64,000 nucleotides of DNA, taken from NCBI GenBank assembly GCA_032358165.1, contig JAALGY010000052.1, forward strand, positions 1,116,001 through 1,180,000, read 5' to 3'. Positions 37,293 to 49,971 of this stretch are shown here, one piece after another. Both the position numbers and the translations under genes were made by a program. The stretch comes from Diplosphaera chodatii (lineage: Eukaryota; Chlorophyta; Trebouxiophyceae; Prasiolales; Stichococcaceae). Positions within the stretch are counted from its first letter, which is position 1; each line of letters opens with the position of its first letter. The notes below the pieces were generated by a model that had not been told where the DNA came from, made no database searches, and saw nothing but the letters and a program-made list of their open reading frames with translations.

Positions 37293-39604
37293 ATGGCAGC
37301 TGCAACGTCCAAGCTGCGGCAAGAGCTGAGAAAGGTGGTGCTTGTGACTGGTGCTTGTGGGGACATTGGCACGGCCATCTGTCTGAGGCTTGCCCGCTCA
37401 CGGCTGATCGACCCAAACTACGATGACTTCAAGGTGTCTGGTGGGGTTCTGTGCTGCTGCCGCGAGGCAAGAGACGGGTACTCTTTGTGCGCAAATGAGT
37501 TTGCAGCAGTGCCAGAAGACAGCCGCTTGCATGCGTAGGAACAAAGTGCGTCCTCTTGTGATGGCAGGTTGTTGCGACAGACATCGACGAGGCTGGCTTG
37601 CGCGCGATGCGTGAACGGGAGCGCCGACTGATGGTGTTGCGCATGGACGTGACAGACGCAGCGGAGGTGGACAAGGTGGTGACCAAGGTGTGGACACTGT
37701 TACGCCACAACATGGGGTTGGGTGGCCAGACCAGACACACCTCAAAGAGTGCTTGTGCTTGCTGACGGCGGACATGGCATATCTGTGCTGACCACCCTGT
37801 GCTCGCTTAGTAGGTTGAAAGAGTCAATGCACGCCTGGACATTGTGATCAACAACGCGTCTTACATGGAGATCGTGAGTCTTGCATCACCAAGTGTAAAA
37901 CTTGTTAATGCTTGCACATACAACGCCTATGCTATGTATTATACTCAGGCTGGCACTCTTAACTGTATGCAGTGTCCACAGTTGCTGATGGTGCCCGAAG
38001 TTGTGCAAACGTTATGCAAACTTTGCAGGGCCCAATGGAAACTATGCCCAGATCGAGCATCAGGCACTTGTTTGAGGTTAGTGCTGCTGTTGCGTAGCAT
38101 TGCACAAAATAACCTCGAGCTGCAACACCGCCAAGCCTACAGAGCCAGGGTTGTATCTAATAACAGCAAGCATTGCTGCAGGTCAACGTCCTGGGCGTGG
38201 TGAATGTCGTTCAGGCCGCGCTGCCATGCTTGCGTCGCTCACCTGCTGGGGCAACGAACCCTGGTGACATCCGCGGTCACCTGATCAACATCACCTCTGC
38301 CGCCGGCATCTGCGCCGTACCCTTTGCAGACGCCTGGTGCAGGTGTTTATATCACGTTTGATTGTCAGGCAGTTGATGATGCGGACCATCCTCAAGTTCA
38401 CCGCAGGGATTGACAACTCGATGCTGCAGTGCCGCCGCTGCTCTGCCGGGGCCCTCCAGCAACGAACCAGTCGGTCAGGGCTCTTGTGGCAAACGTGCAC
38501 TTGGACATTGGATCTCGCAGCACCAAGTTCGCAGTGGAGGGGCTCAGCGAGGCGCTGGCGCTGGCGCTGCCAAAGACAGGAGTCCGCGTGACGCTGGTGG
38601 AGCCTGGTGCCACACAGACTGCGGCCCTGCAGCGCGCCCTGCAGATGCTGGAGGAGGTGATCGGTACTGGGCGGAACGGTCAGCTTTTAAACATGCATGC
38701 TAGCATAAAATATGATCATCCACCATTGGGGCGCTCGTGTAGGGCTTCGTGCACATAGTGTCAGCTTGCCCTAAGTACGGTGTAATCATTCCTCGGGTAC
38801 AGCAAGATGCAGAGGTACATGAGGTACATGCTCAGCGCACCTTATCAGCCAGACGGCAGTGTTAGCCAGCGGTCCTCATGCAGGCACATGAGGCTGCAGA
38901 GGAGAAGGATCCCTACACCAGGATGCTGGATGCGTATGAGCCCACACTGCACCATTTGCTACAGTCAGGCGGCGCCACACCGCCAGACAAGGTGGTTGTG
39001 GGTAGTGCCTCCGTGTTGCTCCACTTGGTGACCTCTGTACAGTGCAGCATGTGTCACCTGCCACAGGTGGCCATGTCATGCCGCCTCTCTCTTCCTTGCC
39101 CATGCTGTAAACACATCGTGGGGCTCCTGCTGCAGAGTGACTGAAACCCACCGATGTCGTGTGGTTTGTCACTCCAGGTGGCAGAGCTCATCAACACGGT
39201 TATTCTGGATGCGCACCCGCACTTCCGCAACGTCGTCGGCGACGCTGTGCCGTCTGTTGCTGTCAAGCTGGCGGACCTCCAGGGCGACGAGACCCTCCAG
39301 CACATAGAAGCCTTCCTGGAAGAGGCAAGATCCCCATGCCAAGACTTCCAGGCCATTATCAGGTTGCACCTGCTAGCGTGTGGCGTTGACATGCATGAGA
39401 AAGTTCAAGTTGCATGTGCGGCCAGGAGCTGCACATCCACACCAGTCTCGTTTGCTTGCTGACTACCTTCTCGGAAAAGACGCAGCAGGCGACGTGCACT
39501 TTAACTAACATCCAACAGCATCAGCAGGCCTCAACACCCCACGCTATAGTGCTCTCTGGTCGACACAGGGGCTGGACGGGCATCACGATGAAATCAACCA
39601 GTAG
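37293..39604 (+). CDS. Short-chain dehydrogenase/reductase, SDR-1, Trp at the catalytic Tyr position
   Basis: Nine exons (318 aa): 37293-37433, 37568-37687, 37814-37873, 38029-38076, 38182-38342, 38521-38656, 38884-38991, 39178-39324, 39569-39604. The cofactor motif is VLVTGACGDIGTAICLRLA (an atypical Asp in place of the second-to-last Gly-rich residue). ATDIDEAG, RMDVTD and VINNAS follow. Catalytic Ser162 lies in INITSAAG, and Lys179 in the next exon (TKFAVEGLSEALALALP). Thirteen residues after the Ser, where Tyr belongs, the codon is TGG: the reading is AWCSTK, giving Trp175. SDR-2 has AYCASK at that spot. The last intron uses a GC donor (GAG/GCAAGA) or, alternatively, the frame ends at 39623. 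The C-terminal region LADLQGDETLQHIEAF is shared with SDR-2. Substrate unknown. Confidence 0.82.
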
Positions 39605-40263
39605 GCTGTGGCAAGATGGGTAGACTCTGTGTTCAGCGGCTGCGTCTGAGAGGTTGCACTTGGACACATTTCAGCTAGGGTAGGCAGATCATCCGCGTTG
39701 CTTGCAGTGCAGCTTTCAAATCATATGCTGTGACGCTATATATGAAGGAAAACACGTCGAAACCAAACATGCAGCAGGTGTCAAGGTGTTTGCACACGTC
39801 CTTGTTCGAATGTGCAGACACTGCCACAAAAACCACTGCAGCACCAGAAACCCAAGAACACCAGAGATGACGCCAAACCCCAGCGCACATCCATCTGGTG
39901 GCGGTCGGCCCTCAAAATTTGGATGCTTGTGTGCCAAGCACACCGCAACCCGAGAAACTAGTACACAGCACACTCTTGGTGCACTGGCAGCTCTTCACGC
40001 ATCATGACCAGCACCACCGCGAGCTATCCAGTGTTCAACTGCTGTCCGGGCAATTCCCTGACATGCCAACAGCCCCATCATCGTGCTAATGCCGCTGATT
40101 GCATGGGTAGTACCCGTTGCATCGGCATATATTTCGCCAATCATCACATGCCAGCACACCAGCAAAGCGCTGGGGCATGACACGCTCACTTAGCCCAACC
40201 GTTTGCCGCCCACCCCTATCCACGACGCCAGCTGCCCTGTGTCAGATGCGAATGCCGGAGGCA
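39605..40263. other. Convergent intergenic region
   Basis: About 660 A/T-richer bases between the SDR-1 and LNK-like gene ends. No gene, RNA or repeat was found. Confidence 0.5.
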
Positions 40264-43200
40264 TCAGGCGACGTCCAGGGCAGCTGAGCCCCAGCGCTCT
40301 TCAGCAGCAGCTGTCTGCGCTCGTGCGGTCTCTGCCAGCTGCTGCGGCAGGTTGGGCGCCTGCTGCAGCGGCTCCTTGTACAGCAGGTCGGCCACCTGTG
40401 GGCAGGGGCACTGATACATCAACAAAGAGCACCACGGCTACTCGGGATGCTGGAGCACACGGCATCATGCCTCAAACCGTGTTGAGAAACGACTGCCCGG
40501 GTGTCAGCTGCATGTTTGTAGCAAGTACATCGCATGTGTTTGCTCAACAACGCACCAGCCGGTCAACAGGACCAACTTCATCGGGCGAGTTGGGCTTCTT
40601 GGCTGCCTGCGCCGCAGCCTCTGCTGCCACACCAGCGTCACTGGACGAGCCACTCCCCTGCAACCATCACCCCAGAGCAGATTCGCTGATTGTGCAGCTG
40701 GAAGGATGCAGTATTGGCACCATCTACTAGGCTCCGCCAACTCCAGGCATTCGTAGCACTATACCATGGGGCAGTATGGTGGGTCAGGCGCAGGAGCTCA
40801 CCGCAGCATTGCGGCTGATGCGGTACAGGCTGTTCTTCATGGTGGCCTTGGTGGTGGGGTCCAGCTGCCCGATCAGCGCCTTCAGCTCCTCCAGCACCAG
40901 CGCCTGCGATCACGACAGAGGACGGTGACGCAGTGAAACATGCACAATCAGCAAAGCCACCATGACACCCGGCTGGCGTCCTGTAAAGGGGTGAAGGCCG
41001 TGCATGGCCTTTGATATCATGCAACACGACAGCAGCCCATGGCTGCATGTCTGTTCGGGAGGAGTCGAGCAGTCAGCGCGGCTGCACACCTCGGAGCGCG
41101 GGGTGCCCGGCTGGCTGTATGCGCCGCGCGACTTGCTGCTGCCGCCACGCGGGCTGAGGCCGCCCAGCTCGCCGAAGCTGGCGCTGCTGCGCTTGCCGGC
41201 CGCACGCGGCGTCGTCGCCTGCACACCAGCGGGAACAGGGTGAGCACCATACAGCAGGAGCACCGACATTTACCCCTGTAAGGGGTTTGCCACTAGGCAG
41301 ACGGGCGAAACAGTCATCAGCAGACCTGCAGCCGTTGAGCAGCTTACCATCATGCCCCCCGGCGCAGAATGCTGCTGCTGGAACGCCGGCGACGCCGGCT
41401 GGGAGCGGCTGCCGGGGTGGCGGCCCATGGCGTGGGGCCCCGGGCCGCCGGGCTGCATGGGGCGCTGCGGGCCGCAGCCAAACCCTGGCGGGGCCATGGG
41501 CAGGAAGCCGGCGGCGCCCGCCGCCACCATGCCGCCCGCGGGCAGCCCCGTCATGCTGGCCGGCGCTCCAGGGGGGCCGCTGAAGGCTGCTGGGCCGGGG
41601 CCCGGCATCTGCGCTGGCATGCAGTACGCGTTGTGCGGCGCAGGGTAGAAGCCGCCGGCCAGCCCCATCGCAGCCTGCTGCTGCGCCGCCGCCTGCTCCT
41701 GCTGCAACTGCACCCTGGGCGATGCTGCTGGCACAGCCTGCACCTCTGGATCTGAAGACGCCTGCGGAGACAGCCCAGAGTAGGTGAGCCTCGGGACTTC
41801 TGTTGGCAAACCAAACACATTCATGTTGGCTTGCCATGGTGTTAATCAAACAGAGTGTGACGGAAGAAAACCGCTGCAGGACAGCAGATCCCAACACAAT
41901 CCCTACTGGTGTACCTTGAGCTGCGGTGAGGTATCGTGAGAGCTGCGGTGTGCAGCACGGCGTGTCGAGCGAGGACGCTGCGCGCGCATGGTAGACTGCG
42001 CCCGCTGCTGCTGCTGCTGCTGCGGCTGACTGCCCGCCGGCTGCGATGCTGACGGCAGCTGCACCTGTGCCTGGCTGCCCGATTGGATGGTGAGCTGCTG
42101 CTGGTGCGGGGAGCCATGCTGCAGCTGCTGCTGCTGCTGCATGCTGCCGGGGGTCATGGCACTGCCGAGTAGCGGGTGCTGAAAGCCGCTCTGCGTGCTC
42201 TGCCCGCTGCCGCTGGATGACCACACTTCGCTGCCGCTGCGCAGCGCAGACTTCTGCACACCGAATGGCTGCCCGAAGACCTTGCCGCCGAACATGCTGC
42301 CGCCAGGCTGCATGCCGTAGCCGCCGCCAGGCTGAGTACCCCACATGCCAGACTGGTCGGCCGCCACTGGCCACACCTGCTGTTGTGCTTGCATCGGTGC
42401 GCTGGTGCCACGCCATTCCATGGGCCCCATGACACCCATTGAGCCTGCGCTGGCATTGCCGCTGCCCTTCATTGCCGGGTGCATGGCAGCTGCCATGGGC
42501 CCCATGGAGCCGGCCATGCTGCCACCATACTGCATGGCCCCGTACTGGAGGCCGCCATAGCCAAAGGCCGCCCCGGGTGCTGCTCCTGCGGGCATGAGGT
42601 GGGGCGGCTGATGCTGCATGTGCGGCGCAAGCGGCGGGCCCGGCCCAGCTTGCATCCCCATCTGTGGCAGCGTCGGCGCCGAGCTTGCAGGCCAGCCACT
42701 GACAGCGCCGCTGGCAATGCCCGGACTAGCCCGCATGCTCATCTCCACCGACTCCGACTGCGCATGCAGCACAGAGCAGGTCAGTGAATTTGATGATGTT
42801 CGAGAGAGTTGTCAGAGCAGGTTTGCTGGGCTGATGCAGGGATGCTTCATGTTGACATGCACATTGACACAAGGCGTACAGTCGGACCCCAAACACCTGC
42901 GAGGAGGTTGCGCCATTGTTGGCCTCCGCCCTCAAGCCAGCGTCATTGGGCGGCGACAGCGCGGCGTCCGCAAAACGCGCTCCAGCCTCGGACACAGCCG
43001 TCGGCGTGGCGCAGCCGGAGGGCGGCCCGCCGGACAGCGCGGTCCCTGAGGCGTAGCTGGGGTTGGGTGCCGTGTCTGTGGACGGCCGGCCTGCCGCCTC
43101 CGCCACATCGGGCATCGGCAGCGTCGTGTCCTGTGCCAGGTGTGAAGAGCAGTTTAGGACCCGTCAGCAGGTCAAACTACCTGAGTAGGCAATGCGCTGG

Positions 43201-44144
43201 CGACGCGGCATGCTAGACACGCTCTCCAGGCCATACCCCACATTCCAGGTTGTCGAGAAGCTGCAACCTCAGCACTACTACGGCGCGCTGAAAGGTTCAG
43301 ATGCAAAACACGAGGGCGCTCAACGGCACAGCACAGCATCACAGGCGTGCCCATTGGCGCTCACCAGCTGCATGGGGTCGGCTGACGGCGACGGCACCCG
43401 AAGTCCAGACGCCAGATCGTTGCCCGAGCTTGGGTCCAGGCCGGCGGAGGGGGATTGTGACCCACCATTGCCGTCCCTGTGGACAGATGGCACCCCGCAT
43501 CAGGCGCTGGCCTGGGCTCACATGCGGCTGCGAGCATCTATGTTGTGCTAGCGGAGCCCTCCACGCTGCAGTCTGCGGCTGTGGTCGTCGCAGTACAGGT
43601 GGGATGCGATGAGCTGGAGCCATAGCCGGCGCTGTGCTGCCGCAGGCGCGTCCGGGATCACCACAGCAATGTGAGGCAGGTGTGAGCGGGGTCAGGGCCC
43701 ACCTGAGGAAGGCGTCCAGTGACTTGTCGCCCGCCCAGCCAAAGTCGCTGGCTAGCGGCTCCGCCAGATCATCTGCGCCCGCAGCCGCGCCGCCGCCGGC
43801 GCCCGGCGGCCCCAGGAAGTCCTGCGTTGTCGCAGAGAGACGTGGGTCAGTAGAGCCCGTCTCACGGGCTGCTGCGCCAACGGCCACGGCAGGAGGGCCC
43901 ACACAACGTGAAGCGCTGCTGATGCTAGCTGATGCCATTGCTGTGGAGCAGGCCTGCGCAGCGAGCGGCCAGCGGCCTGGCCGGGAAGCCGAACGCCCAG
44001 GGCGTTCGAAGCTGACGCCAGCAGACAGCACACCTGGAACTCGGCGGAGCCCAGCAGTGAGTCGAACTCGGCGTCTGACATCGGCACATTGGAGCGGGCC
44101 TCCGTGTCCAGCGGCGTCAGCGAGGGCGCCGTTGCGAGGTCCAT
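40264..44144 (-). CDS. LNK-like putative clock co-regulator, low-complexity
   Basis: Ten exons close in phase (765 aa): 44144-44034, 43821-43703, 43476-43365, 43130-42897, 42757-41915, 41761-41348, 41218-41090, 40903-40802, 40657-40556, 40395-40264. Two C-terminal motifs in the right order suggest the LNK (night light-inducible and clock-regulated) family: LEELKALIGQLDPTTK running into TMKNSLYRISRN (about residues 657-688), then DRLVADLLYKEP (about 720-731). These parallel the plant blocks 'GQLD-x-x-T-x-x-x-x-DSLYRLAR' and 'DR-x-x-A-x-LLF-x-x-P'. The N-terminus is acidic with Trp (MSDAEFDSLLG, SDFGWAGDKSLDAFLR). The middle 280 residues are Met/Gly/Gln-rich, with poly-Gln runs, and are disordered. 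Plant LNKs bind MYB-like RVE factors as co-activators; that role here is inferred from two short motifs. Confidence 0.58.
42004..42024 (+). repeat. CTG/CAG run coding poly-Gln in the LNK-like gene
   Basis: A GCTGCTG run on the plus strand; on the coding strand it is CAG triplets for seven Gln. A second run lies at 42120-42140. Confidence 0.8.
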
Positions 44145-44694
44145 AGTTGAGCTTGTTGTCCGTCGTGCGCGCTCTGGGTCACACCTTGGGCCATACCAAG
44201 CCACCAAGACCCATCATTGGTCGCAGTCACCCAGCAAGTGCAGCCGCTGGTGTGCGCACTGGTTGTGCCGCGCGGCAGGACGTGGGCCTCGGCAGAGCTT
44301 CCTGGCCTGGAGGTTCCTAGGCCCCAGGGCGGGCGAATCACCATGATCGACCTGGGGACGCTGCGAAACCCTACTCGCTCAGCGTTGGCTGTGAGCCCCA
44401 AGTTGTGGAAGCAGCTTCTCCATGATATGCTGCATCCTGTGACCTAGATCCAGGGTACAAGCGCCAACCTTAAGCAGTCTTTTGCTTAAAGTCAGCACGG
44501 CACCTCGATCACCACGTGCATGCGCATCAAACCAGGTGCACAGCCAGCTGGGTGCTCGCCGCAGGTTCTGGCTGCGTCGTAGGCAAGCTCAAGTGACTCT
44601 GCAGCCTTTGAGTGGCGGCTGATGCAGCAAGCAGCTGGCTGTTTACGTCAGGTCTGAATGCCAACTGGCGTGTGAACCTGCTCCACGCGACACC
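44145..44694. other. Divergent promoter region
   Basis: About 550 bases between the LNK-like and ankyrin-HDAC start codons. No other gene was found. Confidence 0.5.
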
Positions 44695-47600
44695 ATGGAG
44701 CACTACATGGATGCATCGAGCAGCGAGGATGAAGAGGAGGGTGGCCTGTCCTAGTGAGACACCCCTTTCCACTTCGCTGCTCATCACTGTCAAACATAGT
44801 GCTTGCGGCTACAGCTTGCCAAGCTCCAGCACCCAGTGTGCGCCGTGCTCCACACTTGCAGCGCTCTGCACGACGCGGCGGCCGCCGGCGACTGCGAGGT
44901 TCTGGGACGCCTGCTGGCGGTGCTGAGCGCCCCGCTCGAGGAGCTGGACCCGGCGGTGCGGTTTGCATATGTCAGCCCCGGGAGTGGGCTGCCACTTTAG
45001 TTGGAAGACTGATCCCGGTCCAGCTCTGATGTTACATGCATGGTGCGTTGCAGCTGCGGGTGCTGCGGACTGGGGCGCATGCGCTGAGTGTCGACGACAA
45101 GGATGATGACAGCTGCACGCCGCTGCACCTGGCCCTCATCCACGGTGTGCTGTGCTCATGCCTGACCAGCTTCTTGCTCACGGTTGCACGCCAGCACGAC
45201 CTATGTCTGGGGCAGTGCAAGAGAACGAAAACCCGTGTGCCAGGGGAGGGGACTGTATCATGGACAGTGCTGCCGCTCTTCACACACCGCAGGGCAGGCG
45301 GAGGCGGTGCAGCTGCTGCTGCAGGCGGGCGCGTCCACGGACGCGGCCGTGGAGGGCTCGCCGCCGCTGCACGCCGCGGTGGTGGTCGCCGCGCAGCCGG
45401 GGCGCGCCGAGTTCGCCGCTGCCGCCGTGCGCCTGCTGCTGCAGGCTGGAGCGGACGCCATGCAGCGGTGAGCACGTTTGCCCGTGCGCACCGAAAATGT
45501 GGGCCATCTCACCCGCCAACCACGACCTCACCTGCTGTGTAGCAACCACGACACGTGACACCCTCCAGGCGACTGATCTGGGAGCCGTCTGAACGCCTCG
45601 GACTGCTGCCGCAGGGACGACCAGGGGCGCACGGCGCTGCACTGGGCGGCGGAGCTGGGGCTCGACGGCCTCGTCGAGGCGCTGCTGTCGGCGTACGCGG
45701 CGGCTGCCGCCAAGGCGGAGCAGGGGGCGGCGGTGCTCAGGGCGGCGGCGGAGGCGGCCGGGGCGCCGCCAGAGGAGGTGGCCGCCCTGGGGGGCGGGGC
45801 GCTGCCGGCGGCGGCGGAGGCGCAGGACCGCCAGGGCTGCACGCCGCTGCACCTGGCGGCGGGGCGCGGGCACTGCGCGGCGCTGGCCGCACTGCTCACA
45901 GGTCGGCGCCGCCAGCTGCAGTAGGGTAGCAGTTGCAATACGGCAGCCTGTGAGCCGACCTGCGTGTTGCCATCCTCAGCACAGCGGGGCACTGAGAAAA
46001 GCACAGTCACGGGGCGAATTCATCGATTGTGCCTGCAGGCACTGAGAGCCCGCGGCACGCAGCGACGGTTGCCAGCAAGGTCGGGCAGCTGCCGCTGCAC
46101 GCCGCGGCCGGCAGTGGCTGCTGGCGCTGCGTCGCGCTGCTGTACAACGCGGCGCCCAAGGCGGCCGCGTCCAGGGACCGCCGGGACCAGACCCCCGCGC
46201 AGATTGCCGCACGGCGTGGGCACTCGGTGAGCCTTGCTGGTCTAGCCAGCCGTGCCACGCCAGCCCACTCCTGTTGACGACCACTTCCAAGTCGCAAACA
46301 CTCCAGATGCAGTTTCAGTGCTGAGCCTGTGCTGATCGTCTGGGGGCTGAGTGCACCACATCCAAGCTGACCTGTGCAGGCGGTAGCCATGGGTCTCGCC
46401 TCAGGGTCAGCCGTGCTGAGCCCAGACGAGGTGGTGGCCGCGCCAGTGCAGCCTGCGACTCAGATCTTCGCACCAGCAGAGTGCCGCCAGCACCTGACAG
46501 CGCCAGAGCCCATCCGCCGCGGTGGGCCGCCAGCACCGCCCGAAAACGTAAACCGCTTACGTGTGCTGACAGATCCAGGTGGGCACCAGACCGCTTCTGC
46601 AAACTGTCCTGAGCTACATGCAAGCCAGTGCGTCAAGGGATGACTCTGTCGGTGTTCATTGTCCTTGATTGACACATGGGTAGCAGATTCCAGGTTGGGC
46701 CCCCAAGTGTGGAAGGCTCCACTGGCAAACCAGCGGCACTGCTTGCAGAGGTCGGTGTGCTGCGAGCCGAGGAGTTTGCAGAGCTGCCGTGGGACGAGGC
46801 CACTCCGCATGTGCCGTTGGCGGACGTGCTGCGTGTGCACGACTGGCCGTACATCCGCAAGCTGCAGGTGCGCGGTGCAGCTGAGCACACCATCATGGGG
46901 ATGTGCCACAGGGCGTCATGCCTCAGTCCCGCCTGCATACCATGATGTGGCATGAAGCTGCCGTCACAGCTTGTGCACAGCCAGATGGGACAGCCCACAT
47001 AGGTGTCCAGGCCAGTGCAAGAGCTGATGTCCCAAATGAAGCCGCCTGGTTAAAGCGTCGGCACACATGGCTTGCGCAGGCAGCTGCGGGGGCACTGCCA
47101 AGCAGCGGCCCCGGAGCCATTGGCCACCTGGACGGCGACACAGCCATCTCGCAGGGCAGCTTCGGCGCGGCGCTGGCTGCGGCGGGCGCCGTGTGCCGGG
47201 CTGTGGACGCTGTTCTGGGGGGCCAGGTGCTGCAATCCCGTCGGCACATGCTGTGTCGGCGGTAGATGCGCCTGCAGCACACGCCTGCAGCACAATCATA
47301 GATGGTCAAGATATAGAGAGAGAAGGCTCCGATCAACATGTGGCATTTTCGCGAAGATATTGTTGCGTAAGTTGCAGACAGTTCTATTGTGCAGCATTTT
47401 GTGATGGGCGGCACCAGGCTGTACTTGCATCTGTGTGTGCCTCTGCAGGCGAAGAATGCATTCTGTGCGGTTCGGCCGCCGGGGCATCACGCGGGGCCGG
47501 TGGGTGTGGTCACCTGCGCCAACGACCCTCACGGCTCCCACGGCTTCTGTCTGCTCAACAACATCGCCATTGCCGCTGCATACGCCGTCAACGTCTACAG

Positions 47601-49971
47601 GCACCAGGGTGCGCCACCGCCCTGAGGCGGATGACCTGCTGGACCGTGCGCAAGTATCGTGTCTTGTTAGCCCAGCACTACGCACTGTCTGCTGTTGATG
47701 CAGGCATTCGGCGGGTGGCGCTCCTGGACTTTGACGTGCACCATGGCAACGGCACAGAGGCCTGTGTAGGTGGGTCTTTCCGATTGCTGATGAGCATCTG
47801 GGTGTGTCTAAGACTGCTGTAGTTCCCAGCAGATCGCGATCACCAGTGGGTCGTGTGTTCTGTGCAGGCGGGGTGGTCCCCGGCGTCTCGAGGCACGCCT
47901 TCAAGACGCCCTTCTCCGAGGGCGTGCAGTCCTTCCCGGTGTGGCGGCCCTGGCTGGACGCAGCTGATGCCGACAACATCCTGTTCGCCAGGTGGTGCAC
48001 AGCTCATCCGCTTTTGCTCTGTCAACAGCAAATATGTTGGCACAACATGGTCATACAGCTAATTCGCTGACTGCAGTCAGTGGGAGTACCTTTTTGCTGA
48101 GGTCTTACACTATCGTGCAGCGTGCAAGGGTATGGGCCCAAGCACCCGTCCATCGACGCCTTTGTGTACCCGGGCTCCGGCGGGACCAGCGACTCGCGGC
48201 CTGGTCCTGCAGCCACCGGTGCAGCTAGTGCAGCTGTGGCAGACGCCAGTGCACCAGCAGCGCCCACAGCGGCAGAGGCAGCAGCAACCTTACCAGAAGG
48301 TATACATGCCCAGACCTTGTTGAGTGGAGGAGCTGGCTGGTGGCCTGGATTTTTGATGTGCAGCATGATAGCACTGCCAAGCCATTATATTTACAGGCAC
48401 AGGGTGATGGGGCGTATATGAACGACACCTGGACTGTGGCTTTTAGCTATGCTAATGCATATGGTGCAGATCTGGATGCTGTCGAGGAGGATCCAGATGG
48501 CGAGTTTGGCGCCTCGACCAGCAGCACAGCGACGCCCAACGGGCCCCGCGTCATCAATGTCGGGGTGCCGGGGCCCGGCGCACAGGTCGCCCTGTGGCGG
48601 CGCGCCTGGCGAGACAAGGTGCAACACCGCCTCGCACCTGCTGTGGGCTGCCATGACAGAGCTCCACCCTGCAGCTGCCTGTCACTGTGGACAGGCAGCC
48701 GGCAGCACCATCGTGGCCAGCACCATCACATCCGTCAGGGCAACCATGACATCATGCCCGCATGGTGCTGCAGATACTGCCGGCGGTGGTGCGCTTCCAG
48801 CCGGACATCATCTTCATCTCAGCGGGCTTTGACGCGCACCGCAAGGACGACCTGAACTACCGCTACATCGGCATCGCGGAGAAGGAGTACGAGTGGGTGA
48901 CCGACCAGATCGTGCAGGTCGCCAACAGGTGCATCCGCCACTGTCTATGGTGCACATGCACGCCTGGTGGATGCGATTTATGTATTCATCGGAAAAATGC
49001 CAATGTTGGATACAGTGCAGCACCTGCGTGGCTGACCTGCTCCTACTGCATACCTACTGGGTCAGAGATGGGGCCATCACCTTCATGTATACCTTTTCCC
49101 CTGGGTGAGCAGGTGCTGCAGCGGCCGCATCGTCAGCGCACTGGAGGGCGGGTATCGGATACAGGGGGGCCCGGTGTCGGCGTTCGCACGCTCCGTCGCT
49201 GCGCACGTGCGCGCCCTGGCGGCCGCGGGCCAGCACTCGCAGGCGTGGCACCCCGCCGACTCGCGGGTGGGGTTTCCACATGCTTTACTCCTCTAAGATG
49301 GTGGTGCCCTCTCATTAAGGCATGTTTTGTGTTGCGACTTTGGAGTCGAATGCTCACGCAACTGTGCTAGCTCCGTCGCTGGTGAATGCTGGCCGTGCTG
49401 ATTTACAAGCAGGGTGTTCATGTTGTGCGTGAAGGTCGAGCGGGCAAAGGAGAAAGAGCGCGCTGCAGCAGTGGAAGCCCGGCGTGCAGCGGCAGCTGCC
49501 GAAGCTGCAGCACAGCCGCCAGCAGCTGTAACGGATGTAGCTGTCAGCGCTGCTGAGGAGGCTGCAACAGCCGCAACGCTCGGGGCGGCAGTGGCGTCAG
49601 GATTGCCCGTTGCGGAGGCTGCCGCCCTGGTGCAGGGCGCTGCGGTGGCAGAAGCAGTCCTGTCATCTGCTGTGGCAGCGGCGGCGGATGGTGGCGGCGA
49701 GCCGTCAGCCAAGCGCAGGCGACGTGGCGGTGAGCAGCCCCTGCCTTTTCCGACATCCCATCGAATTTCGACTGTTCACACGTGCTTTGGTCAATTGGTC
49801 AATTGGGCAGCAGCTCAGTTATGATATTGATATTCCTGAACTGTGCCCCCGTGTCCGCATGAAGGTGGCGTGGACTACGTGGCGCTCAATGCCCAGCTGG
49901 AAGCGGAGGCTGCGGCCACAGCAGGCGGCGCTGCTGCTGTAGCTGTGTCCGTGACCACTGTGCAGCCCTAG
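44695..49971 (+). CDS. Ankyrin-repeat / class II histone deacetylase fusion
   Basis: Eighteen exons close in phase (938 aa): 44695-44753, 44862-44955, 45054-45144, 45293-45467, 45615-45901, 46039-46226, 46380-46578, 46749-46867, 47011-47226, 47449-47608, 47704-47769, 47868-47991, 48121-48299, 48470-48618, 48774-48928, 49113-49266, 49435-49729, 49865-49971. Residues 1-305 are ankyrin repeats (SYALHDAAAAGDCEVLGRLL, CTPLHLALIHG, RTALHWAAELG, CTPLHLAAGRGH, LPLHAAAGSG, TPAQIAARRGHS). The deacetylase starts near IFAPAECRQHL. Catalytic marks: RPPGHHAGP (His489/His490), LLDFDVHHGNGTE (Asp540 zinc ligand), SAGFDAHRKDDL and SALEGGY. Class II signatures include FSEGVQSFPVWRPWL. A disordered insert lies near residue 610. 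The C-terminus is an Ala-rich helix with a basic patch (AKRRRRG), probably a nuclear signal. Confidence 0.88.

Noticed and set aside
41073..42416. A 447-codon open frame on the minus strand
   Set aside because: It is an out-of-frame reading of the LNK-like exons; the correct frame shows splice-phase agreement and the two conserved motifs.
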